Source of the DNA: an uncultured bacterium
GTDB taxonomy: Bacteria > Bacillota > Clostridia > Lachnospirales > Lachnospiraceae
DNA length: 50,602 nucleotides
Assembly: GCA_947567075.1 (NCBI GenBank)
Contig: CANOLZ010000006.1
Location: 1 to 50,602 of the forward strand
Reading direction: 5' to 3'
The first letter of the stretch is position 1; each line of letters opens with the position of its first letter. Below are positions 1 to 9,032 of this stretch, piece after piece. A program made the position numbers and the translations under genes. The notes beneath the pieces were generated by a model. It saw nothing but the letters and a program-made list of their open reading frames with translations, was not told the origin of the DNA and did not search any database.

Positions 1-313
1 CTAAAACATAATCTACTATTTGTTTAGTATTAAAACAATATATAAAAATTTCTATATTTTCTCTTACTGTCATATCTTCAAAATAAATAGGTTGTTGTTC
101 ATGAATAATACAGCTGTCATTTCCTCTTATTGCTCCACTACCTCCTTTATATTCCTTACTTATGAGTTTAAATAATGTACTTTTTCCCGCCCCATTTCTT
201 GCAATCAACATATATAGTTTTCCTTTTTCAAATTCATAGCTAATATTATTTAAAACCAGTTTATCTTTATAAGAAAAAGATAAATTATCAATAATTAATC
301 GATGATCCCTTAT
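1..313 (-). pseudogene. ABC transporter ATP-binding protein, N-terminal fragment
   Basis: This is the N-terminal part of an ABC transporter ATPase; the rest lies beyond the left edge. The translation shows a typical first strand (LIIDNLSFSYKDKLVLNNIS) and a P-loop reading ARNGAGKST, where the usual first residue is Gly. It then runs into the region before the Q-loop. A GGGAGG ribosome site sits at about 319-324, but no ATG, GTG or TTG in this frame occurs before the P-loop. The nearest ATG (317) is in another frame and stops after nine codons; only an ATA at 313 is well placed. I infer that the start is frameshifted or mutated, as in many neighbours. The substrate is unknown; an export or immunity ABC protein linked to the agr locus is possible. 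Confidence 0.6.
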
Positions 314-651
314 ACATCCTCCCTATTTCTTATTTTATATACTATTTAACAACTTTTTAACATGATAAATCTTGTATAAATTTATACTATTTTATTATAG
401 TGCATTATTTTTTTTAATAATATTTTTATCATAATTTCTTCTCTTATAAGCATAACTGTATTTCAGAAAACTATTTGATCCCTATTTTGCAATCATTTCA
501 GTAAAAGCAGACATAAGATAAGGGTTATTTTTCAACTAGAATTACATGAATATATCCTTCCTACGATTATGATAAAAAATAACGCAATTTTGACAACCTG
601 ACATTCAGAATATTGCACTTATGCACTTAAATAATGAAATTATGAAAAATT

Positions 652-680
652 TTATATAAGAGATATATTTATAGTATAAT
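652..680 (+). promoter_or_regulatory. Possible promoter of the agr remnant
   Basis: A perfect TATAAT lies at 675-680, ahead of the agrB reading frame. The matching -35 region (about 652-657, TTATAT) is weak. The rest of 314-737 is AT-rich and I see no gene in it. Confidence 0.3.
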
Positions 681-737
681 ATTTTTATCTTGATACTTTT
701 TATTTCCTTTTATTTTGGGAGAGTCAGCAATCATTCA

Positions 738-1132
738 ATGAAAAAAATTATGCAAAACAAACTATTTTCTTATGAGACAATAGCAATCTTCCTATTAGAT
801 TATTTATTCCTTGGGAAAGAGGTTGACTACAAATTTTACTTGACATGTAAATATGTATTGGAAATAATACTTATTCATATTTCTAAAGTATGCATTATCT
901 ATTTTTTTGCATATATTTTCCAGACAACATGGCCTACTTTTATAAAAGTTATGGCGCCCATTTTCAATCTAGTTTTGTATGTGCTTGTGTAAGCAGTATT
1001 CTATTTGTAGGAATCCCCTTTGCCATCTCAAACATTTGCCATTTTCCAAAGTATGTACTCTTTCTTCTGTTTATTTTAGGTTTTTTCATTTTATATAAAT
1101 ATTCTTTCATAGGTATTATAAAAACCCTATAA
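738..1132 (+). pseudogene. agrB: AgrB-like peptide-processing membrane protease, frameshifted
   Basis: AgrB proteases cut the AgrD precursor and form the thiolactone of the autoinducing peptide in the membrane. The first half is read in one frame (MKKIMQNKLFSYETIAIFLL onward, to 992), the second in another (from about 890 to the stop at 1132). The second half carries YGAHF followed by a Cys seven residues after the His, matching the GG-x-HA...C active-site region of AgrB in a degraded form: one Gly is lost and Ala replaces it. Several hydrophobic helices follow. A frame change near 900-990 is needed to join the halves. The identification rests on this motif, the following agrD-like sequence and the agrC/agrA genes after it. 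I judge it non-functional. Confidence 0.55.
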
Positions 1133-1235
1133 AAAAAGAAAAATAGAGCGCTGTATTATTTTTTTATATTGTTGTCTCTTAGCTATGTATGAACCTAAAA
1201 TACCCGATGAATTAAATATAGATTTGGAAGAATAA
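1122..1235 (+). pseudogene. agrD: AgrD-like autoinducing peptide precursor without a start codon
   Basis: The open stretch ends in CCLLAMYEPKIPDELNIDLEE and then TAA. This matches the AgrD pattern: a Cys, four more residues closing a five-residue thiolactone ring, then a recognition tail with Pro at +6 and an acidic end. Staphylococcal AgrD has CDFIM followed by DEVEVPKEL; here CLLAM is followed by YEPKIPDEL. The predicted peptide would therefore end in a CLLAM thiolactone. It directly follows agrB, as in agr loci. No ATG, GTG or TTG precedes it in frame after the stop at 1119-1121, and the leader is shorter than usual, so it probably lost its 5' end. The family call is fairly secure; expression is doubtful. 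Confidence 0.55.
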
Positions 1236-1593
1236 TGCTTCTTTCCAATATTCCATCGTCAAATCATGAGTATAGATTTCTACAGACTAGATTCATAAAT
1301 AAAAAAAGATTAGACTATATATGTAAATAGGAGCATATAGAATATTCTCAGAATTCTGGTTGAAGTGTATAAGGAAACGCCAAATAGGCATACAAACATG
1401 ATGATTAAAACAGAATACTTGTATACCTATTTCACTTTTCTTATATGTACGATCTTTTTCAAATATAAATAATATTGCAATTTTTATTCAACTCTGATAG
1501 TCTATAATAAATATATAATACATATAAAAACATGATTGTATTGTACTTTTGCAAAAGTTCTTTAAAGTATACATTAGAAAAGGGCAAGTTAAA
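1236..1593 (+). other. Gene-free spacer between agrD and agrC remnants
   Basis: AT-rich sequence with no credible gene. A TATAAT at 1503-1508 could be a -10 box for agrC, but no good -35 box sits at the right distance. The agrC start chosen here (1594) follows an AAGGG site. Confidence 0.4.
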
Positions 1594-2870
1594 ATGGCAG
1601 CAATTATATTGGTACTTTTTCAAGTACTCTTTTCTTATATATCTTCGAAAATTTTAAGCAAAAATTTAAAACTTAGCGCTAAAGAAATTTTATATGTTAT
1701 TATTTCTGGAAGTTTTACGAGTTTTATGTATCAATATATAAACATTTTTACTAATTTACTTACTTTTCTTGTTTTTGTTTTTTTATGGAATAAAAAAATA
1801 AATATATATGAATTCATTATCTTCTCCTCCTTTTCCATGATTATACATATTTTAAACACTCATATTTCTGCTTTACTAAAATATGAACTATTTAAAGATA
1901 ACGCCCTTTCCCTCAAGGAATTATTTTTGTTATATATTCCTCTTTACTATATTATTGGTTTCTTTTTTAGTTTCGTAGGATCTATGATAATGAATCGTGT
2001 GCTTTATAGTATATCTCCAGTTTTTTTATCTGTACTCTCATGCTTTATATAGCTCACTTGTATATTTAGCGTCATTATTTTTAGATATAGAAAAAATCAG
2101 ACCTATCTCCTTTTTCTCATTTGTTTTTTTTCATTATACTATTTCTTCTTGGAATTTTTTTTATATATATTATAACGACAGAAATCAATTATGCAATCCA
2201 AAAAAAAGAAGCAGATTATGCCAATATGGAACGCTATACCCAAGATATAGAAAATCACTATTTTGAGCTTAGAAAATTTAGACATGACTATCAAAATATA
2301 TTAACATCCCTGGAACATTATATTATTCAAGAAGATATTCATGGATTAAAAACGTATTTTTACTCTAATATAAAAAAGCATTCCAGTGATATATTGAACA
2401 AGGAATACCGTCTTAAAGATTTAAGTAAAATCAAAATAAGTCCTATTAAAAGCATTATAGCGTCCAAATTAATCTATGCCCAGGATAAAGAACTAAACGC
2501 CAGCTTTGAAGCCCTTGATACAATTGGAGATATTTCCATGGACACCGTCCTTCTTGTGCGCATTTTAGGAATATTTCTTGATAATGCCATTGAAGAACTA
2601 CTGTCTCTAGAAAAGGGAGAACTGCTCATAGGCATGATAAAAAATGCTGACCACGTTCTTATCATCATACAAAACACTTGCCGAAAGGATATACCTAATA
2701 TCCAAACTTTGCAAAAACCAAATTTCTCGACAAAAACATCTGGCAGAGGTTTAGGCTTGAGCAATGCACTGGAAATTATAAGGCTCTGCCCTAATGTCTT
2801 CTTAGAAACAATCATTGAAGATCGTGCATTTTTGCAAAAAATCATCATTTATGATAAAGAAGGAGAATAA
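1594..2870 (+). pseudogene. agrC: AgrC-type GHKL sensor histidine kinase with two frameshifts
   Basis: AgrC kinases sense the autoinducing peptide through an N-terminal membrane domain and phosphorylate AgrA. The first 150 or so codons encode a polytopic membrane domain. The cytoplasmic part has the phosphoacceptor region FRHDYQNIL, the N box (FLDNAIEE) and the G box (GRGLGLSNALEI). The gene is split over three frames: 1594-2052, then a short frame-2 stretch (about 2030-2125), then 2121-2870. The second change falls at a run of eight T near 2127. Restoring two single-base changes gives one continuous kinase of about 425 residues. Either it is a true pseudogene or homopolymer errors or slippage are involved. 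The intact response regulator starts two bases after its stop. Confidence 0.75.
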
Positions 2871-2871
2871 T

Positions 2872-3597
2872 ATGCTTTCTGTATTTGTATGTGAGGATGA
2901 TCTCAACCAAAGAACCCACCTAGAAAAATACATAAACGATTATATTATGATAGAAGAACTAGATGCAAAGCTTGTCCTTTCAACAGACAATCCCTACGAT
3001 ATTCTCAACTACTTAAAATCAAATGTCCATACTAGAGGCATCTATTTTTTAGATGTGGATTTAAAAAGTGACATTACTGGAATAGGTCTTGCCTCTGAAA
3101 TAAGAGAAATAGATACTATAGGAAACATTGTCTTTGTCACTACCCACAGTGAACTAACTTATCTCACCTTCCTATATAAAGTTGAGGCTATGGATTATAT
3201 TATCAAAGATACACCGGGAAGTATTTGTCAAAGAATTCAAGACTGTTTACATGTGGCAAACAAAAGATATCTCAATGATAGAACTGGGGAAAAGAAAATT
3301 TTTAAAGTAAAAATAGGAAATCAAATTCGGGGAATTGAACATTCAGAAATTATGTTTTTTGAATCTGGCCTAGTTCCTCATAAAGTCATTCTTCACACTT
3401 TTAACAGTCAAATAGAATTTTATCATACTATTCATGAATTGGCCAACATAGGAGAAGAATTTTACCGCTGTCATAAATCCTTTGTTGTCAACAAGACAAA
3501 TATTAAAAATATTGATAGGGTGGGAAAAGTGATAGAAATGATAAATGGAGAATTTTGTCTTGCCTCATCCCGCTCTATAAAAGGTCTCCTAAAATGA
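2872..3597 (+). CDS. agrA: AgrA-type LytTR response regulator
   Basis: A two-component response regulator of 241 residues. The N-terminal receiver domain starts VFVCEDD and has the phosphoacceptor strand YFLDVDL near residue 60. The C-terminal LytTR DNA-binding domain includes FYRCHKSFVVNKTNIKNID, typical of AgrA/ComE proteins. I chose the ATG at 2872 because AAGGAG precedes it by a normal distance; earlier in-frame starts lie inside the kinase gene. It is the only intact gene of the agr locus, so it may now act without its cognate kinase or be on the way to decay. Its targets are unknown; the agr operon itself is the usual one. Confidence 0.85.
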   Translation: MLSVFVCEDDLNQRTHLEKYINDYIMIEELDAKLVLSTDNPYDILNYLKSNVHTRGIYFLDVDLKSDITGIGLASEIREIDTIGNIVFVTTHSELTYLTFLYKVEAMDYIIKDTPGSICQRIQDCLHVANKRYLNDRTGEKKIFKVKIGNQIRGIEHSEIMFFESGLVPHKVILHTFNSQIEFYHTIHELANIGEEFYRCHKSFVVNKTNIKNIDRVGKVIEMINGEFCLASSRSIKGLLK

Positions 3598-3627
3598 TCC
3601 TTCGTTAGCTAAGTCTTACAAACATTT

Positions 3628-3674
3628 GGGGCAAAGATTCAAAGGCTGTCCTGCCTTTCAAATTGTTTTGCCCC
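3628..3674. terminator. Bidirectional terminator between agrA and jetD
   Basis: A strong hairpin: GGGGCAAA...AAAGGC, a short loop, then GCCTTT...TTTTGCCCC. It lies between two convergent genes and probably stops transcription from both sides. The T-rich tail is clearer on the plus strand (TTCTTATCCTTT). Confidence 0.7.
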
Positions 3675-3691
3675 TTCTTATCCTTTACATA

Positions 3692-4993
3692 TTATTGTAA
3701 AATATCCTCTACCATTAAATGAAGCAAATGTTCCTGGTATCCTGCTCTTTTTTCCTTTTTTAACGCTTTGGCCACCTCTTGTAAATGAATATTTGTAATT
3801 TTATCTAATTTTTTTAAACGCATTTCTGTTAATTTTTCATCAGAAATAGAATGGAAATAGTCATCTACTGTCATTCTCCAAAGAATAATTTGTTCAGGAC
3901 TTCTTGCAGCTACTTTATCGGCTATTTCCACTCCTTCTGGATCCATATCGCCGCAATAGTATAATTCACATCCAGACTTTATCAACATATCCATCAAAAA
4001 TAAAGAAGCTGTTTTCAGCTGGCCTGATGTACACATTAATGCATATTCTTTTCCACACATTTTCTCACATATGTGAGAAAAGACCATTTGATTTTCAACA
4101 ATAAATACTTTTTTATTTCTGCTCTCTGCTCCTGTCAGCCTGCTTAAATTAGAAAGAGTTAAAACATATTTTTCACCCTTTTCAATAAAATGCCTATAGG
4201 CTTCGTGTTCCCCTCCCTCTTCGTAAAAATGTATGCCATAACATGTTGTATAACTGGAAATATCGTCAGCCTTAATTCCTGATCTATAATAGAGGGACAA
4301 TACATCTTCCTGTGCCTGGGGCTCCTCTATTTCCCAAATAAAACTTAAGGCATTGATTAGCAGCCTCCCCATCACATTCTGTCTGTCAAAGGCGTGGGGA
4401 TTCTTTGTTATTTCAGCTCCTAATACTGCCAGCCTAACGCTGCCTTTTTCTTTCTCTTTTAACAAATATTCCACTGCCTGACAGACTCTTATAAGAGTTT
4501 CTTTTATTATGTCACCTGATTTTTTTCTTTCCTTCATAATGAGTTGATAACCAGATTGCCGCCTCTCCCATACTGCGGTGAGCCAAAGAGTTCCTTTTCC
4601 ATTGGCCCCAAACTCACTTCTTACATGATGAAGCAATGACTCCCAAAACCATTCTTCTAGCTTCTTTTCCTCTTTTTTCTTTTCACTATTGGATATAAGT
4701 TTCTCTCCAAAATATGTTTCTACTAAGTCTTTTACTTCAACTCCCTTATATTTTGTTTCATTTAGTGCCGCCTGCATCTCTGAAATAGTAAAGTGAAAGT
4801 TATGGGGCAATAAACTTTTTCCAAAAATCCCCCCTAACGCTCTGGATTCCTCCTGGGATAACTGTTCCATATAAATTTTCCCAGTAAGTCTCCCATACTT
4901 TTCGTACTTTTTCTTCAATTCCAAAAACATACGGGAATATACCTTGTTCTTTCTAAAAAAGGAAGCGCACTCTTCCAAACGTTTTTCTTCCAC
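3692..4993 (-). CDS. jetD: Wadjet subunit JetD (DUF2399/TOPRIM-type nuclease)
   Basis: JetD is the topoisomerase VI-like nuclease subunit of Wadjet, which cleaves small circular DNA after JetABC has extruded it. The 433-residue protein has a helical N-terminal half and a C-terminal TOPRIM-like domain: VFIVENQMVF (the acidic strand, near residue 295) and CGDMDPEGVEIAD (the DxD motif, near residue 345), followed by ILWRMTVDDY. This matches the TIGR02679/DUF2399 layout of type II systems. The start is a GTG at 4993 with AAGGAG seven bases upstream; it lies one base after the jetC stop, so the two are translationally coupled. It is last in the four-gene operon. The frame is intact and both acidic motifs are present. 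Confidence 0.85.
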   Translation of the reverse strand: MEEKRLEECASFFRKNKVYSRMFLELKKKYEKYGRLTGKIYMEQLSQEESRALGGIFGKSLLPHNFHFTISEMQAALNETKYKGVEVKDLVETYFGEKLISNSEKKKEEKKLEEWFWESLLHHVRSEFGANGKGTLWLTAVWERRQSGYQLIMKERKKSGDIIKETLIRVCQAVEYLLKEKEKGSVRLAVLGAEITKNPHAFDRQNVMGRLLINALSFIWEIEEPQAQEDVLSLYYRSGIKADDISSYTTCYGIHFYEEGGEHEAYRHFIEKGEKYVLTLSNLSRLTGAESRNKKVFIVENQMVFSHICEKMCGKEYALMCTSGQLKTASLFLMDMLIKSGCELYYCGDMDPEGVEIADKVAARSPEQIILWRMTVDDYFHSISDEKLTEMRLKKLDKITNIHLQEVAKALKKEKRAGYQEHLLHLMVEDILQ

Positions 4994-4994
4994 T

Positions 4995-7900
4995 TCACTG
5001 CTCCTTTGTCATTTTCTGTTTTCCATTCCACAAGTAATAGATGACTGTAACTATTTGGGAATTGCCTGGTCTTAGAAGTTCCGCAATACGCAAAGAAGGA
5101 ACCGAAGGATAGCAGCCCCACAGCGCTTGTGAATTCATAATATAGTCAAAGTCAAACTTTTTTACCAACTCAAACATGCTGTTTATATTTTTATCATCCA
5201 CACCTGCAAAAGCCTCATCCAATGCAATCATTCTTGGCAAATCTTCCTTCTCTGCTTTTTTGTATTGTGCATTCACTGCCGCAAATAAAGGTATGTACAT
5301 AGCCATTGCCTTTTCCCCTCCGCTAAGACGGTTAAAAGCCCCATTGGTCAGCTCTTTTTTATTCTCATTATTGCGGTAGTAAAACATTTTAAACTCAAAC
5401 CAGTTCCGGTAGTCAAGAGCCTCTCTTACGAGATGGGAGTAGCTTAATATTTCACCGTTTTCCTCTGCTGCCTGCTTTACCATATAAATTTTGTTTCTAA
5501 AATGTGTGGAGAGCTTCTCAATATCTTCTGTTGTCATTAGTTCCCTATCTCTGTTCAATAGTTTCTCTAATTCTTCCGTACCTAATTCTCCTTCTCCCTC
5601 TGAGGCCCTGGCCCTCCAGTCTAGGGAAAAAGTAAGAGACATAGATGTATCCATTTTTCTCATAAGAGAAGACATATCTTGGATCCACCTTCTGCTTTCC
5701 CCAATACGGACATTTAATTTCCTGCTTAAAGTATCTGACAAAATATTTTCAAAGAGTTCTCTATCTTTTTGACGAATTAATAATTGGGTTTCCTCTATTT
5801 TCTCTTTCATTATTTTATAAAAATCTTCAAAATATAACTTTTTTCCCTGCATATAAGAAACAATTCTATGACGTTTTCGTAATATTTTTATATCCCCTGT
5901 TTCTTCTCCAAAGCATTCCTCCATAAATGTCCCATAATTTACTAAACCGCCTAAATGGGCATGGAAAACCTTGTCCAAATGAGACACAACATCTGTCACA
6001 GATTTATTCCTGTCCTTTTCCTTTATAACCTCTTTCGCCTGTTTTGCAGCTTCCAGCATTGTTTGGCTTTCTCTGTCAAAAACAAGTCCTAACTCCAGCT
6101 CCTCTTCAAAGTATTGCCTAAAGCAATTCTCCCTCTCTATTTGCTCCACAACTATTTTTTCTTGTTTATCAATATCTGGTTCCAGCCTTTTTATATCGTT
6201 TTCCCATACAGCCTGATTTTTATCTATTTCCCTCTCTTCCTCATTCTTTTTATTCCACTCTTCCTTGATTGTCTTTAGACGCTGGGCTTTTTCTTTATTT
6301 TCAGGTGCATTTAAAAATTCCTCCAGCTTCTTTATTTGTATCTCCTCCTCCCTTACTTTCTGTTCTGCCTTCTTTTTATGAGAGTCTTCCAAATCAATGG
6401 CATCTTCCTCCTTTTCAATAAACTGGTTTTGCATCTCTTCCTTGTTTTTCTCACTAATAAAGTGCATAGAAGTTATTTCCCATGATTCCAGCGCTCTCTT
6501 ATAATCTTGAATCCTTTCCAAAATTTCTTCATAAATTTCTATCTTTCTTTCATAGGGCAGTCCTTTGCATCGAAGGATAACTTGTTGGGAACATTCCTTT
6601 TTTTTGGCTTCACAATCTTCCTTTTCCTTTTCTTTCTCCTTGCATTCCTTATATGATTTTTCAAAATTCCAATTTAAGTTTTTCTTTAAGTCAATGACCT
6701 GATCTAAATCGTCAAAGGAAGGCAGCCCTTGATATTCTTCTTGCAAAATTTCTGTCCGTTTCTCCCATGTTCCCAGCTCTTCCTCCACTGTTTCTAATTC
6801 CTTCTGTAATCTTTCCAGCTCTTCCTTCTTTTTTTCTATCTCTTCCTTTTTCTTTTCCCGCCTCAAAGATTCCCCAATGTAACAGGCTTCTTTCTCTCCT
6901 TTACTGTACCCTTCCAAAGCTCCATGTCTGAAATAACCATTGGGCTTTAATACAATGGGGCTCTCTTCTTCTGTTCCTATATTTGATAAAATTTCTTCTA
7001 CCCTTGTTTGAATTTCTAAGTCCTCTGAAACCCCTATTAATTTGTCAAATGGCTTGCTGCCGCCTTCCTTAAAGAAGAGAATTTTATCTGACCCTTCTCC
7101 CAAAACATCCATAGCTCTCGGATAATCTTTTTTAGATACAACAAGGGCGTCCAAAAGCCCTCCATCCTCTAATTGACATTCCAGTAAATCTTTCTCCTTT
7201 TGGGTGACGCCTGGGGCAAAATCTATAGTCTCGTAAAAAGGCTGAAAGGAAATTCCCTCTTTTAATAATCTTTCTCTCGTCCTGAGGGTAATTTCTCTGG
7301 GGATAGGAGCCATCTCCTGGATTTTTTCCAATTCTTCTAGTTCTTCCTTGGAGATTTTTACACATTCTCTTTTCTTTTCCCTTTGGAGCTTTAAAGTAAT
7401 GATTTCTCCTTCCAGATTTTGATATTTCCTTTCCCATACATCTTTCATTAGATTACGTATATCCTGGTAATCTCCTATTCCCTCATATTTCTGAATATAT
7501 CCCCAAAGCTGTTCTAATTCCTTTTTTGTAAGGTAAAATTCCTGGTTGCCCTCCTCTAAAGAATAAAATTCCTCTATGAGGCGATCTCTTACTTCTTCCT
7601 CCATCCTTTCTCCATCGTTTACCTGCACCTCTGCCACTCTCATCTTTTCTTCCAGGATGCTATATTCCTCTGACAGCTTATCCCATTGTAATTCCACTTC
7701 TTTTAATCTTTTCAAGTCTACAAATGCCAACTGTACTTTTTTATTCCATTCTTCCAGCTCCCCTTTGATTTTTTTACTCTCCTCATAAGTTTCTAAACTC
7801 TTCCACAGACTTAGGAGTCCCTCATGTCCAGAAAAACAAATGGTTTCCTGGATCTCCTTCATATCCTTAAAAAGCTCTTCTATCTCCATCTCATATTTGC

Positions 7901-9032
7901 TCATGTTTCTACGTATACTGCGTATTGCGGCGTCATATTCCCGTACAGCGGCCCTGCGTTTTTCTATGCTTTGCCCATAACTAGCTATTTCCCTCATAGC
8001 CTCCTCAAAAGCTTTTTTGCACTGTCTTAATTTCTCATCCCCCTCTTCTAAATCCCTTGTGCTTATTGCTTCTTTCTCCCTTTCCAGCAGCTTTTTTTCT
8101 GCCTCAACTTCTCTTCTCCTCCTACAGCTCTCCTGGACTTTTTCCCTTTTATCCTTTAACTCTTCTCTTTCCCATTCCAACTTTTTTCTTGCCTCGTCGG
8201 CCAGTCTTTTTTCTTCCAGATAGGCAGCCGCCTTTTGCGCCAGCATGTATTGGTTATACTTTCTATACTCATCTCCTATGGCCTTTAAATCTTCAAAGGC
8301 TCTCTTTAAACTGTCCAGCTTATCCTGTATATCATCCATTTTCTCCATTGCGTCCACCATGGCCCGCAAGTCCTCATCAGACAATGTCTGTAAGGAATCG
8401 TTTAATATTTCATAAACTTTCGTTGGTTTAAACTCCTTAGAAAGTTTTGGAGCCCTGACTTTTATGAGAAGCCTTATAAATTGTTCGTATTGTTCCAAAC
8501 GGGGAAAGCCAAAGATGTGCTTATTCACATTGGCCATATATTCTTTCTGGGTTTCTGTAAATAAGTTATTTTCCCCTAGCTTCTTTTTTATTTCCTGCTT
8601 TGTATAGGCAATCCTCGTATTTCCTACTTCTCTGTATAAGTTGAAATCATATCCAATTCTTCTTCCATCTAGCACAACAAAGCCCCAAAAACTCATAGTC
8701 TTCCCTTTCTTTGCCTGTTGGCCAATTCCAATGGTTTTATAACGGTTCCCCTTTTGAAATTCCAAATATAAATAACCAGTTGCCTCCTCCTTTTCCCCAT
8801 CTCTTAGAAAGTAATATTCCATTCTCCTGTCGCTGGAACCAAAAGGATCCAACCGGCTAGGCGTTCTGTCTCCATCTAATATAAAAGGTATAAAACTTTG
8901 GGTTGTAATGGATTTTCCCGAACCATTCTGTCCCCTAAGGAGCAGCCTGCCATCTGCAAACGAAAAGACTTCGTCATCATATAACCAAAAATTTACAAAC
9001 CCTATGCGGTTCATATGCCAGCGTTCACTCAT
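4995..9032 (-). CDS. jetC: Wadjet subunit JetC (SMC/MukB-like ATPase, TIGR02680 type)
   Basis: The motor subunit of the Wadjet condensin: an SMC-like ATPase that extrudes DNA loops. Of 1345 residues, the first 45 or so hold the Walker A (LLLRGQNGSGKSITTQSF) preceded by GFVNFWLYDDEVF, a hallmark of TIGR02680 proteins. A very long Glu/Lys-rich coiled coil follows (about 220-480 and 690-1000). The ABC signature (RLSGGEKAMAMYIPLFAAVN) and the Walker B (PRMIALDEAFAGVDDKN) lie at the C-terminus, so both ATPase halves are complete. The ATG at 9032 overlaps the jetB stop by eight bases and has AAGGAG upstream. No frameshift or stop is seen over 4 kb, so the operon is under selection or recently acquired. 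Confidence 0.9.
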   Translation of the reverse strand: MSERWHMNRIGFVNFWLYDDEVFSFADGRLLLRGQNGSGKSITTQSFIPFILDGDRTPSRLDPFGSSDRRMEYYFLRDGEKEEATGYLYLEFQKGNRYKTIGIGQQAKKGKTMSFWGFVVLDGRRIGYDFNLYREVGNTRIAYTKQEIKKKLGENNLFTETQKEYMANVNKHIFGFPRLEQYEQFIRLLIKVRAPKLSKEFKPTKVYEILNDSLQTLSDEDLRAMVDAMEKMDDIQDKLDSLKRAFEDLKAIGDEYRKYNQYMLAQKAAAYLEEKRLADEARKKLEWEREELKDKREKVQESCRRRREVEAEKKLLEREKEAISTRDLEEGDEKLRQCKKAFEEAMREIASYGQSIEKRRAAVREYDAAIRSIRRNMSKYEMEIEELFKDMKEIQETICFSGHEGLLSLWKSLETYEESKKIKGELEEWNKKVQLAFVDLKRLKEVELQWDKLSEEYSILEEKMRVAEVQVNDGERMEEEVRDRLIEEFYSLEEGNQEFYLTKKELEQLWGYIQKYEGIGDYQDIRNLMKDVWERKYQNLEGEIITLKLQREKKRECVKISKEELEELEKIQEMAPIPREITLRTRERLLKEGISFQPFYETIDFAPGVTQKEKDLLECQLEDGGLLDALVVSKKDYPRAMDVLGEGSDKILFFKEGGSKPFDKLIGVSEDLEIQTRVEEILSNIGTEEESPIVLKPNGYFRHGALEGYSKGEKEACYIGESLRREKKKEEIEKKKEELERLQKELETVEEELGTWEKRTEILQEEYQGLPSFDDLDQVIDLKKNLNWNFEKSYKECKEKEKEKEDCEAKKKECSQQVILRCKGLPYERKIEIYEEILERIQDYKRALESWEITSMHFISEKNKEEMQNQFIEKEEDAIDLEDSHKKKAEQKVREEEIQIKKLEEFLNAPENKEKAQRLKTIKEEWNKKNEEEREIDKNQAVWENDIKRLEPDIDKQEKIVVEQIERENCFRQYFEEELELGLVFDRESQTMLEAAKQAKEVIKEKDRNKSVTDVVSHLDKVFHAHLGGLVNYGTFMEECFGEETGDIKILRKRHRIVSYMQGKKLYFEDFYKIMKEKIEETQLLIRQKDRELFENILSDTLSRKLNVRIGESRRWIQDMSSLMRKMDTSMSLTFSLDWRARASEGEGELGTEELEKLLNRDRELMTTEDIEKLSTHFRNKIYMVKQAAEENGEILSYSHLVREALDYRNWFEFKMFYYRNNENKKELTNGAFNRLSGGEKAMAMYIPLFAAVNAQYKKAEKEDLPRMIALDEAFAGVDDKNINSMFELVKKFDFDYIMNSQALWGCYPSVPSLRIAELLRPGNSQIVTVIYYLWNGKQKMTKEQ

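Noticed and set aside
4995..9032. Possible adenine/glutamate-rich low-complexity artefact in jetC
   Set aside because: The pattern is the expected long coiled coil of an SMC protein with intact ATPase ends.
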